Assembly: GCA_023388335.1 (NCBI GenBank) | Contig: JAEWGL010000055.1 | Span: forward strand, 1 to 8,035 | Source of the DNA: Pseudomonadota bacterium | GTDB taxonomy: Bacteria; Pseudomonadota; Gammaproteobacteria; Pseudomonadales; Pseudomonadaceae | Direction: 5' to 3' | DNA length: 8,035 nucleotides | Shown: one piece after another, positions 1-6,601 of the stretch | Layout of the letters: each line of letters opens with the position of its first letter | How positions within the stretch are numbered: the stretch's first letter is position 1 | Program-made: the position numbers and the translations under genes | The notes under the pieces: generated by a model | The model's database searches: none | What the model was told of the DNA's origin: nothing | The model's input: the letters and a program-made list of their open reading frames with translations, nothing else

Positions 1-766
1 GCATCGAGCTGCCGGGCGTTCCGGCCAGCGGCTTGGCCATGCACACCACGGTCAGGCCGTGCTTGAGCGCCACCTCCTTGAGCAGGTGCTTGAACAGAAA
101 GGTCTGGTCGGCCAGCAGCAGCGGGTCGCCGTGCAGCAGGTTGATCTCGAACTGGCTGACGCCCATCTCGTGCATGAAGGTGTCGCGCGGCAGGCCCAGC
201 GCCGCCATGCACCGATAGACCTCGTTGAAGAACGGCCGCAAGCCATTGTTGGAGCTGACGCTGAATGCGCAATGACCGGCCTCGCGCCGGCCGTCCTTGC
301 CCAGCGGTGGCTGGAATGGCTGGGAGGGGTCGGGATTGGCGACAAAGACGAAGAACTCCAGTTCGGTGGCCACCACGGGCGCCAGCCCGAGCGCGGCGTA
401 GCGGGCAATCACCGCTTTGAGCTGACCGCGGGTCGACAAGCCAGAGTCCTCCCCCGTCAATTCATTGGCATCACAGATTGCCAAGGCACGGGGTTCGTCA
501 CTCCACGGCAGCCGGAAGGTCTGTTGCGGATCGGCGACCAGGGCCAGGTCACCGTCGTCGCTGCCGTAGAACTTCGCCGGCGGGTAGCCGCCCATGATGC
601 ACTGCAGCAGCACCCCTCGCGCCAGCTGCAGGCGGCGGCCCTCGAGGAAACCCTCGGCGGTCATCACCTTGCCGCGCGGCACGCCATTGAGGTCTGGCGT
701 GACGCACTCGATCTGGTCAACGCCCTGCAATCGCTCGGCGAATGAATGCTGGCCATTGGTGGTCAT
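1..766 (-). CDS. Glutamine synthetase-family ligase (GlnA/PuuA type), 3' end beyond window
   Basis: Reading in from the minus strand, 255 codons are open from the ATG at 766 to the window edge with no stop, so the C-terminal part is missing. Residues 1-105 look like the small N-terminal domain. The catalytic domain then begins, with TELEFFVF at 134-141 (E135 and E137 as probable metal ligands), HEMGVSQFEINL at 199-210 (E200 and E207), and KPLAGTPGSSM at 245-255, the loop just before the conserved active-site His. An AAGGA Shine-Dalgarno sequence lies at 774-778, 7 nt from the start. The family makes gamma-glutamyl amides with ATP. Divergence from the classical GlnA motifs suggests a gamma-glutamyl-polyamine or other gamma-glutamyl ligase rather than the housekeeping ammonia-assimilating enzyme, but the substrate cannot be read from the sequence. 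It lies downstream of bkdR on the same strand, 160 nt away, with its own candidate promoter, so it may be a separate unit. Confidence 0.88.
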   Translation of the reverse strand, partial: MTTNGQHSFAERLQGVDQIECVTPDLNGVPRGKVMTAEGFLEGRRLQLARGVLLQCIMGGYPPAKFYGSDDGDLALVADPQQTFRLPWSDEPRALAICDANELTGEDSGLSTRGQLKAVIARYAALGLAPVVATELEFFVFVANPDPSQPFQPPLGKDGRREAGHCAFSVSSNNGLRPFFNEVYRCMAALGLPRDTFMHEMGVSQFEINLLHGDPLLLADQTFLFKHLLKEVALKHGLTVVCMAKPLAGTPGSSM

Positions 767-791
767 GACACTGTCCTTATTGTTTTCGCAT

Positions 792-803
792 GCCGTTAAC
801 GGC
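792..803. promoter_or_regulatory. Perfect 12-bp palindrome, candidate operator of the ligase gene
   Basis: GCCGTTAACGGC is identical on both strands. It lies 25 bp upstream of the ligase start codon, just after the predicted transcription start of the candidate promoter at 813-842. That position suits a repressor site, or it could form a small hairpin in the leader. No regulator is identified. Confidence 0.35.
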
Positions 804-812
804 GACCAGGAC

Positions 813-842
813 AACATAGGCCGCCGGTGTTCAAGATATCAA
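813..842 (-). promoter_or_regulatory. Candidate sigma-70 promoter for the ligase gene
   Basis: On the minus strand, TTGATA (842-837, 5 of 6 to consensus) and TATGTT (818-813, 4 of 6) are separated by 18 nt. Transcription would start near 806. This gives a leader of about 40 nt containing the 12-bp palindrome and the AAGGA ribosome-binding site. This is a match by eye only. The rest of the 160-nt gap (767-926) shows no clear terminator for bkdR, so read-through from bkdR is also possible. Confidence 0.4.
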
Positions 843-926
843 GCAGTCAGGCGCAAGATGCTCGCGACTCACTACGCCCGATCACGGCAAGGCCCGCATC
901 CAGGGTGGCGACGCGCTGACCAGGGA

Positions 927-1412
927 TCAGCCCGGCAACGCCATGCCATTGGCCGGCAACGGCAGCGCCGTCTTGTAGCGCACCTGCTTGAGGGCAAAGC
1001 TTGAGCGGATATTGGCCACGCCCGGCAGGCGGGTCAGGTAGTCGAGAAAGCGCTCCAGCGCCTGGATGCTGGGCAGCAGCACCCGCAGCAGGTAATCGGG
1101 ATCACCGGTCATCAGGTAGCACTCCATCACCTCGGGACGCTCAGCGATTTCTTCCTCGAAGCGGTGCAACGATTGCTCGACCTGCTTTTCGAGGCTGACG
1201 TGGATGAACACATTCACGTCCAATCCCAGTACCTCCGGTGACAGCAGTGTCACCTGCTGGCGGATCACGCCCAGCTCTTCCATGGCCTTGACCCTGTTGA
1301 AACAGGGTGTGGGCGAGAGGTTCACCGAGCGGGCCAGTTCGGCATTGGTGATGCGGGCGTTCTCCTGCAGGCTGTTGAGAATGCCGATATCCGTGCGATC
1401 AAGTTTTCGCAT
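927..1412 (-). CDS. bkdR: BkdR, Lrp/AsnC-family activator of the bkd operon
   Basis: The product is 161 residues, the usual size for Lrp-family regulators. Residues 1-60 form the N-terminal winged helix-turn-helix, starting RKLDRTDIGILNSLQENARI. ITNAELARSVNLSPTPCFNRV, at about 21-41, holds the recognition helix. Residues from about 66 onward form the RAM effector domain, with ECYLMTGDPDYLLRV at about 97-111, where the GD.DY motif is typical of amino-acid sensing. The start at 1412 is supported by AGGTGA at 1422-1427 with a 9-nt spacer. In P. putida, BkdR is known to bind the bkdR-bkdA1 gap and to activate the operon with L-branched-chain amino acids as effectors. The divergent arrangement here matches. 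Published work in P. putida also reports post-transcriptional control of bkdR by Crc. An A-rich leader motif here fits that. Confidence 0.96.
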   Translation of the reverse strand: MRKLDRTDIGILNSLQENARITNAELARSVNLSPTPCFNRVKAMEELGVIRQQVTLLSPEVLGLDVNVFIHVSLEKQVEQSLHRFEEEIAERPEVMECYLMTGDPDYLLRVLLPSIQALERFLDYLTRLPGVANIRSSFALKQVRYKTALPLPANGMALPG

Positions 1413-1427
1413 GAGAGAGATTCACCT

Positions 1428-1443
1428 GATTTTTGTGTTTATT
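1428..1443 (-). promoter_or_regulatory. A-rich Crc/Hfq-like (CA) motif in the bkdR leader
   Basis: Read on the minus strand, this segment is AATAAACACAAAAATC, immediately upstream of the AGGTGA ribosome-binding site of bkdR. It contains two overlapping octamers matching the Crc/Hfq catabolite-repression consensus AANAANAA at 5 of 6 fixed positions (AATAAACA and AAAAATCA, the second running one base past this segment). Binding of Hfq and Crc here would block translation of bkdR. That agrees with reported post-transcriptional Crc control of bkdR in P. putida. The exact site is inferred. Confidence 0.5.
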
Positions 1444-1448
1444 CAGAA

Positions 1449-1477
1449 TGTTTATCTCTTGGCTCGCATAAAGGCAA
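1449..1477 (-). promoter_or_regulatory. Candidate bkdR promoter
   Basis: On the minus strand, TTGCCT (1477-1472, 4 of 6 to consensus) and TAAACA (1454-1449, 3 of 6) are separated by 17 nt. Transcription would start near 1442, at the edge of the A-rich motif. It overlaps the proposed BkdR dyads, so autoregulation is possible. The match is weak and made by eye. Confidence 0.3.
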
Positions 1478-1575
1478 CGAAGTTGAGAGAAAAATTCTCC
1501 TGCCGCCCCACTAAGATGTAATCAACGCTGACCCTTCGGTCACAAGCCGCCGTCAGCAGCGACCGCTTCAAAGCT

Positions 1576-1588
1576 CACAAAAACACAA
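1576..1588 (+). promoter_or_regulatory. A-rich Crc/Hfq-like motif in the bkdA1 leader
   Basis: The segment CACAAAAACACAA lies 21 nt upstream of the bkdA1 start. It contains AAAAACAC, which matches AANAANAA at 5 of 6 fixed positions. It shares the exact octamer CACAAAAA with the bkdR leader on the opposite strand. It may be a second Crc/Hfq site in the same regulon, but this is inference only. Confidence 0.35.
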
Positions 1589-1609
1589 GACCGAGCGAGC
1601 GTAAAAAGC

Positions 1610-2842
1610 ATGAACGAGTACGCCCCCCTGCGTTTGCATGTGCCCGAGCCTACCGGCCGGCCAGGCTGCCAGACCGATTTTTCCTACCTGCGTCTGAACG
1701 ATGCCGGCAAGGTGCGCAAACCCCCTGTCGATGTAGACGCCGCCGACACGGCCGACCTCTCCAATACCCTGATCCGCGTCCTTGACGCCGACGGCAATGC
1801 CTTGGGCCCGTGGGCCGAGGACATCGACCCCCAGGTACTGCGCCAAGGCATGCGCACCATGCTCAAGACCCGGCTGTTCGACAGCCGCATGGTCGTGGCC
1901 CAGCGCCAGAAGAAAATGTCCTTCTACATGCAGAGCCTGGGCGAGGAAGCCATCGGCAGCGCCCAGGCCTTGGCGCTCAATCGCAGCGACATGTGCTTCC
2001 CCACCTACCGCCAGCAAAGCATCCTCATGGCCCGCGACGTGTCGTTGGTGGAGATGATCTGCCAGCTGCTGTCCAACGAGCGCGATCCGCTCAAGGGCCG
2101 CCAGCTACCGATCATGTACTCGGTGCGCGAAGCCGGCTTCTTCACCATCAGCGGCAACCTGGCGACCCAGTTCGTGCAGGCGGTTGGCTGGGCCATGGCT
2201 TCGGCCATCAAGGGTGACACCAAGATCGCCTCGGCGTGGATTGGCGACGGCGCCACCGCCGAGTCGGACTTCCATACCGCCCTCACCTTCGCCCACGTCT
2301 ACCGCGCCCCGGTGATCCTCAACGTGGTCAACAACCAGTGGGCCATCTCGACCTTCCAGGCCATCGCTGGCGGCGAGGCCACCACCTTCGCCGGACGTGG
2401 CGTGGGCTGCGGCATCGCCTCGCTACGGGTCGATGGCAACGACTTCCTGGCGGTCTACGCCGCCTCGCGCTGGGCCGCCGAACGTGCCCGCCGCGGCTTG
2501 GGCCCGAGCCTGATCGAGTGGGTCACCTACCGCGCCGGCCCGCACTCGACCTCGGACGATCCGTCCAAGTATCGCCCGGCCGACGACTGGAGCCACTTCC
2601 CGCTGGGCGATCCGATCGCCCGCCTCAAGCAGCACCTGATCGCCATCGGCCGATGGTCCGAAGACGAGCACCAGGCGGTCACCGCTGAACTCGAGGCGCA
2701 GATCATCGCCGCCCTCAAGGAAGCCGAGCAGTACGGCACCCTGGGCACCGGCAACATGCCGAGCGCCGCGTCGATGTTCGAGGACGTGTACAAGGAAATG
2801 CCCGACCACCTGCGCCGTCAACGCCAGGAACTGGGAGTCTGA
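1610..2842 (+). CDS. bkdA1: BkdA1, branched-chain 2-oxo acid dehydrogenase E1 alpha subunit
   Basis: The 410-residue protein is the ThDP-binding half of the E1 alpha2-beta2 decarboxylase. E1 takes 2-oxoisovalerate, 2-oxoisocaproate and 2-oxo-3-methylvalerate and transfers the acyl group to the lipoyl arm of E2. The ThDP/magnesium motif runs from GDG (212-214) to NN (241-242). The loop RAGPHSTSDDPSKYR (308-322) corresponds to the phosphorylation loop of mitochondrial E1 alpha and retains S313, S315 and S319, although bacterial complexes are not known to be kinase-regulated. The start at 1610 gives the N-terminus MNEYAPLRLH, which I recall for P. putida BkdA1. The ribosome-binding site is poor: only GAG-like bases at 1593-1599 followed by a run of A. 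It is the first gene of the operon, with bkdA2 following after 1 nt. Confidence 0.97.
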   Translation: MNEYAPLRLHVPEPTGRPGCQTDFSYLRLNDAGKVRKPPVDVDAADTADLSNTLIRVLDADGNALGPWAEDIDPQVLRQGMRTMLKTRLFDSRMVVAQRQKKMSFYMQSLGEEAIGSAQALALNRSDMCFPTYRQQSILMARDVSLVEMICQLLSNERDPLKGRQLPIMYSVREAGFFTISGNLATQFVQAVGWAMASAIKGDTKIASAWIGDGATAESDFHTALTFAHVYRAPVILNVVNNQWAISTFQAIAGGEATTFAGRGVGCGIASLRVDGNDFLAVYAASRWAAERARRGLGPSLIEWVTYRAGPHSTSDDPSKYRPADDWSHFPLGDPIARLKQHLIAIGRWSEDEHQAVTAELEAQIIAALKEAEQYGTLGTGNMPSAASMFEDVYKEMPDHLRRQRQELGV

Positions 2843-2843
2843 G

Positions 2844-3902
2844 ATGAACGATCACAACAACAGCATCGACCTGGAAACCGCCATGACCACCACCACCATG
2901 ACCATGATCCAGGCCTTGCGCTCGGCCATGGATGTGATGCTTGAGCGCGACGATAACGTGGTGGTCTACGGCCAGGACGTCGGCTACTTCGGCGGCGTGT
3001 TCCGTTGCACCGAAGGTCTGCAGGCCAAGTATGGCAAGTCGCGGGTGTTCGACGCGCCGATCTCCGAAAGCGGCATCGTCGGCACCGCTGTGGGCATGGG
3101 CGCCTACGGCTTGCGCCCGGTGGTGGAGATCCAGTTCGCCGACTATTTCTACCCTGCCTCGGACCAGATCGTCTCCGAGATGGCGCGCCTGCGCTACCGC
3201 TCGGCCGGCGAGTTCATCTCCCCGCTGACCCTGCGCATGCCTTGCGGCGGCGGCATCTATGGCGGCCAGACCCACAGCCAGAGCCCGGAAGCGATGTTCA
3301 CCCAGGTCTGCGGCCTGCGGACCGTAATGCCGTCCAACCCCTACGACGCCAAGGGCCTGCTGATCGCCTCGATCGAAAATGACGACCCGGTGATCTTCCT
3401 CGAGCCCAAGCGTCTCTACAACGGTCCCTTCGACGGCCATCACGACCGTCCGGTGACACCGTGGGCGAAGCACCCGGCCAGCGCCGTCCCCGACGGCTAC
3501 TACACCGTACCGCTGGACAAGGCGGCCATCACCCGGCCCGGCAACGATGTCACGGTGCTGACCTACGGCACCACCGTCTACGTGGCCCAGGTCGCCGCCG
3601 AGGAGACCGGTGTCGATGCCGAAGTGATCGACCTGCGCAGCTTGTGGCCGCTGGACCTGGAAACCATCGTCGAGTCGGTGAAGAAGACCGGCCGTTGCGT
3701 GGTGGTCCATGAGGCCACTCGCACCTGCGGCTTCGGCGCCGAGCTGGTGGCACTGGTCCAGGAGCATTGCTTCCATCATCTCGAGGCCCCGATCGAACGG
3801 GTCACCGGCTGGGACACGCCCTACCCGCACGCCCAGGAGTGGGCTTACTTCCCAGGCCCATCGCGCGTGGGCACGGCATTGAAACGGGTCATGGAGGTCT
3901 GA
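2844..3902 (+). CDS. bkdA2: BkdA2, branched-chain 2-oxo acid dehydrogenase E1 beta subunit
   Basis: The 352-residue protein is the transketolase-like beta subunit of E1. PISESG (72-77) carries E75, the expected glutamate that activates the ThDP aminopyrimidine. GGQTHSQSP (140-148) carries H144, a conserved active-site-loop residue. The C-terminal domain follows from about 215, with DLRSLWPLD at 263-271. The ATG at 2844 is preceded by GGGAG at 2833-2837 with a 6-nt spacer, inside the end of bkdA1, so translation is probably coupled. A second in-frame ATG at 2883 (residue 14, MTTTTMTM) has a weaker GGA at 2873-2875. Starting there would give 339 residues, the length I recall for the P. putida protein. 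The first 13 residues are polar and poorly conserved in appearance, so the true start is open between these two. Confidence 0.96.
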   Translation: MNDHNNSIDLETAMTTTTMTMIQALRSAMDVMLERDDNVVVYGQDVGYFGGVFRCTEGLQAKYGKSRVFDAPISESGIVGTAVGMGAYGLRPVVEIQFADYFYPASDQIVSEMARLRYRSAGEFISPLTLRMPCGGGIYGGQTHSQSPEAMFTQVCGLRTVMPSNPYDAKGLLIASIENDDPVIFLEPKRLYNGPFDGHHDRPVTPWAKHPASAVPDGYYTVPLDKAAITRPGNDVTVLTYGTTVYVAQVAAEETGVDAEVIDLRSLWPLDLETIVESVKKTGRCVVVHEATRTCGFGAELVALVQEHCFHHLEAPIERVTGWDTPYPHAQEWAYFPGPSRVGTALKRVMEV

Positions 3903-5189
3903 ATGGGCACGCACGTCATCAAGATGCCGGACATTGGCGAAGGCATCGCGCAAGTTGAACTGGTCGAATGGTTCGTCAAGGTCGGCGACACCATCACGGA
4001 AGACCAGGTGGTTGCCGATGTCATGACCGACAAGGCCACCGTCGAAATCCCCTCCCCGGTCAGCGGCAAAGTCCTGGCCCTGGGCGGCCAGCCTGGCGAA
4101 GTCATGGCCGTGGGCAGCGAGCTGATCCGCATCGAAGTCGAAGGCAGCGGCAACCACACCCAGGCCGCCGAGGCCAAGCCCCTGGCGGCCGAAACCGCCG
4201 CGCCAGCACCCGCCGCAGCGCCGCCCGCGCCTGCCGCACGCAGCGAAACCCCCGCGGCGGTCAGCACACCGGTCAGCCCCCGCCCCGTGGCCGACATCGT
4301 GCCGCGCCAGGCCAACGAGCGTCCGCTGGCCTCCCCCGCCGTGCGCAAGCGCGCCCTGGATGCCGGCATCGAGCTGCGTTACGTACACGGCAGCGGACCG
4401 GCCGGGCGTATCCTCCACGAAGACCTCGACAACTTCCTGCGCCAGCCGCAGCGTGCCAGCGCCCAGGCCCCGACAGGCCATGCCCGCCGTACCGACAGTG
4501 AACAGGTCCAGGTGATCGGCCTGCGCCGCAAGATCGCCCAGCGCATGCAGGATGCCAAGCGCCGGGTCGCGCACTTCAGCTATGTCGAGGAGATCGACGT
4601 CACCGCCTTGGAAGACCTGCGCCAGCACCTTAACAAGCAGTGGGGCGAGACGCGCGGCAAGCTGACCCTGCTGCCCTTCCTGGTGCGCGCCATGGCCGTG
4701 GCCTTGCGCGATTTCCCACAGATCAACGCCACCTATGACGACGAGGCCCAGGTCATCACCCGCCATGGCGCGGTACATGTCGGCATCGCTACCCAGGGCG
4801 ATAACGGCCTGATGGTGCCCGTGTTGCGCCACGCCGAGGCCGGCACCCTGTGGAGCAATGCCGGCGAGATCACCCGCCTGGCCCACGCGGCCCGCAACAA
4901 CAAGGCCAGCCGCGAGGAGCTGTCGGGCTCGACCATCACCCTGACCAGCCTCGGGGCGCTTGGCGGCATCGCCAGCACGCCAGTGGTCAACACCCCGGAA
5001 GTGGCGATCGTCGGGGTCAACCGCATGGTCGAACGGCCAGTGGTGATCAACGGCCAGATCGTGGTGCGCAAGATGATGAACCTGTCCAGCTCGTTCGACC
5101 ACCGCGTGGTCGATGGCATGGATGCCGCCCTGTTCATTCAGGCCGTGCGCGGCCTGCTGGAACAGCCCGCCTGCCTGTTCGTGGAGTGA
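3903..5189 (+). CDS. bkdB: BkdB, lipoamide acyltransferase E2 core
   Basis: The 428-residue E2 forms the core of the complex and transfers the branched acyl group from lipoamide to CoA. Domains in order: a lipoyl domain (about 1-82) with the lipoylation site DKA at K44; an Ala/Pro-rich flexible linker (about 85-135); a peripheral subunit-binding domain (about 141-180, ASPAVRKRALDAGIEL onward) that docks E1 or E3; a second linker; and the acyltransferase domain (about 203-428). The catalytic motif SFDHRVVDG (397-405) has H400 and D404. The start follows the bkdA2 stop with no gap, and GGAGG at 3893-3897 (5-nt spacer) lies inside bkdA2. The length is slightly above the roughly 423 residues I recall for P. 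putida BkdB. The alanine/proline linker is the likely place for the difference. Confidence 0.96.
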   Translation: MGTHVIKMPDIGEGIAQVELVEWFVKVGDTITEDQVVADVMTDKATVEIPSPVSGKVLALGGQPGEVMAVGSELIRIEVEGSGNHTQAAEAKPLAAETAAPAPAAAPPAPAARSETPAAVSTPVSPRPVADIVPRQANERPLASPAVRKRALDAGIELRYVHGSGPAGRILHEDLDNFLRQPQRASAQAPTGHARRTDSEQVQVIGLRRKIAQRMQDAKRRVAHFSYVEEIDVTALEDLRQHLNKQWGETRGKLTLLPFLVRAMAVALRDFPQINATYDDEAQVITRHGAVHVGIATQGDNGLMVPVLRHAEAGTLWSNAGEITRLAHAARNNKASREELSGSTITLTSLGALGGIASTPVVNTPEVAIVGVNRMVERPVVINGQIVVRKMMNLSSSFDHRVVDGMDAALFIQAVRGLLEQPACLFVE

Positions 5190-5191
5190 TC

Positions 5192-6577
5192 ATGCAACAG
5201 ACCCTTAACACCACCCTGCTGATTGTCGGTGGCGGGCCCGGCGGCTACGTGGCCGCGATCCGCGCCGGACAGCTGGGCATCCCCACGGTCCTGGTCGAAG
5301 GCCAGGCCTTGGGCGGCACCTGCCTGAACATCGGCTGCATTCCCTCCAAGGCGCTGATCCATGTGGCCGAGCAATACCACCAGGCCTGTCGGCACAGCGA
5401 AAGCCCGAGCCTGGGCATCAGCGTCTCCTCGCCACGCCTGGACATCGCCCAGAGCGTGGCCTGGAAGGACGGCATCGTCGACCGTTTGACCAGCGGCGTG
5501 GGCGCCTTGCTGAAAAAACACGGGGTCAAGGTCATCCATGGTTGGGCGAGGATCCTCGACGGCAAATGCGTCGAGGTCGACGGCCAGCGCATCCAGTGCG
5601 AGCACCTGCTGCTGGCCACCGGTTCCAGCAGCGTCGAACTGCCGATGCTGCCCTTCGGTGGCCCGATCATCTCTTCGACCGAGGCCTTGGCCCCCACGGC
5701 TCTGCCCCGCCAACTGGTGGTGGTCGGCGGCGGCTACATCGGCCTGGAACTGGGCATCGCCTACCGCAAGCTGGGCGTTGCGGTCAGCGTGGTCGAGGCC
5801 CGTGAACGCCTGCTGCCCACCTACGACAGCGAATTGACGCAGCCGGTGGCTGACGCGATCAAGAAGCTCGGCGTCCAGGTGTACCTGGGCCACAGCGTCG
5901 AAGGCTTCGACAGCGACCGCCAATGCCTGTTGGCGCGAAACCCGGCCGGCGACACCCTGCGCCTGGAAACCGACCAGGTCCTCGTGGCCGTCGGCCGCCG
6001 CCCGCGCACCCAGGGCTTCAATCTGGAAAGCCTGGCGCTGAAGATGAACGGTGCCGCACTGGCCGTCGATGAGCGCTGCCAGACCAGCATGCGCAACGTC
6101 TGGGCCATCGGCGACCTGACTGGCGAACCGATGCTGGCGCACCGGGCCATGGCCCAGGGCGAAATGGTCGCTGAATTGATCGCCGGCAAGCCCCGGCGCT
6201 TCGAGCCCACGGCTATCGCCGCCGTGTGCTTTACCGACCCTGAGGTGGTGGTGGTCGGCAAGACGCCGGAGCAGGCCGAGCAACTGGGGCTTGACTGCAT
6301 CGTCAGCCAGTTTCCCTTCGCCGCCAATGGCCGCGCCATGACCCTGGAGTCGAAAAGCGGCTTCGTGCGCGTGGTGGCACGCCGTGACAATCACCTGATT
6401 CTTGGCTGGCAGGCGGTGGGCGTGGGGGTATCGGAACTCTCGAGCGCCTTCGCTCAATCGCTGGAAATGGGCGCGTGCCTTGAGGACATCGCTGGCACCA
6501 TCCACGCGCATCCGACCCTGGGCGAGGCCGTCCAGGAAGCCGCGTTGCGCGCGCTGGGGCACGCCTTGCATATCTGA
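5192..6577 (+). CDS. lpdV: LpdV, dihydrolipoamide dehydrogenase (E3) of the branched-chain complex
   Basis: The 461-residue flavoprotein reoxidises the dihydrolipoyl group of BkdB, passing electrons through FAD to NAD+. The FAD-binding GGGPGG is at 13-18. The redox disulfide motif GGTCLNIGCIPSK (41-53) carries C44 and C49. The NAD-binding VVGGGYIGLE is at 177-186. The second FAD motif, AIGDLTGEPMLAH, is at 305-317. The catalytic dyad H440/E445 lies in HAHPTLGE. The frame is open upstream to 4850, but the start at 5192 is clearly right: it gives a normal family length, begins MQQTL before the FAD fold, and has GGAG at 5183-5186 with a 5-nt spacer, only 2 nt after the bkdB stop. Pseudomonas carries separate E3 genes for other 2-oxo acid complexes. 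This one belongs to bkd by position. Confidence 0.97.
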   Translation: MQQTLNTTLLIVGGGPGGYVAAIRAGQLGIPTVLVEGQALGGTCLNIGCIPSKALIHVAEQYHQACRHSESPSLGISVSSPRLDIAQSVAWKDGIVDRLTSGVGALLKKHGVKVIHGWARILDGKCVEVDGQRIQCEHLLLATGSSSVELPMLPFGGPIISSTEALAPTALPRQLVVVGGGYIGLELGIAYRKLGVAVSVVEARERLLPTYDSELTQPVADAIKKLGVQVYLGHSVEGFDSDRQCLLARNPAGDTLRLETDQVLVAVGRRPRTQGFNLESLALKMNGAALAVDERCQTSMRNVWAIGDLTGEPMLAHRAMAQGEMVAELIAGKPRRFEPTAIAAVCFTDPEVVVVGKTPEQAEQLGLDCIVSQFPFAANGRAMTLESKSGFVRVVARRDNHLILGWQAVGVGVSELSSAFAQSLEMGACLEDIAGTIHAHPTLGEAVQEAALRALGHALHI

Positions 6578-6601
6578 CACTGGAGCGGCTGTAGCCGATT
6601 T

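Larger units (their letters stand above)
1413..1609. promoter_or_regulatory. bkdR-bkdA1 divergent control region
   Basis: This 197-nt gap is clearly AT-richer than its flanks, especially 1413-1518, as expected for an Lrp-family binding region. Visible elements include the dyad GAGAA-AAA-TTCTC at 1487-1499 and the weaker TTTAT-12 nt-ATAAA at 1451-1472, whose centres lie about 31.5 bp apart. A -10-like TAAGAT is at 1512-1517, facing bkdA1, but it has no recognisable -35 at the right spacing, which fits dependence on an activator. A small hairpin, TGACC-CTTC-GGTCA, is at 1529-1542. In P. putida, BkdR is known to protect a long stretch of this gap. The individual sites listed here are my inference. 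Confidence 0.75.

Noticed and set aside
59..745. A 228-codon plus-strand frame opposite the glutamine synthetase-like gene
   Set aside because: The minus strand encodes recognisable ligase motifs across the whole span, and the plus-strand product has no domain pattern.
1529..1542. Hairpin TGACC-CTTC-GGTCA considered as an attenuator before bkdA1
   Set aside because: The stem is only 5 bp, with no T-tract and no leader peptide, so it is too weak to call a regulatory terminator.
2715..5102. A 795-codon open frame on the minus strand, antisense to bkdA1, bkdA2, bkdB
   Set aside because: It is an antisense shadow: high GC and biased third positions keep this frame free of stops. The translation is low-complexity, rich in Gly, Ala, Asp and His, and the sense strand holds unmistakable catalytic proteins.
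4850..5191. A 114-codon N-terminal extension of lpdV
   Set aside because: It overlaps bkdB in another frame, is composed of shadow-like Arg/Pro/Gly sequence, and would precede an FAD fold that normally starts at the N-terminus. The GGAG site before 5192 decides the start.
5138..6580. A 480-codon open frame on the minus strand, antisense to lpdV
   Set aside because: It mirrors lpdV almost exactly, has no recognisable domain, and is explained by the codon bias of the sense gene.
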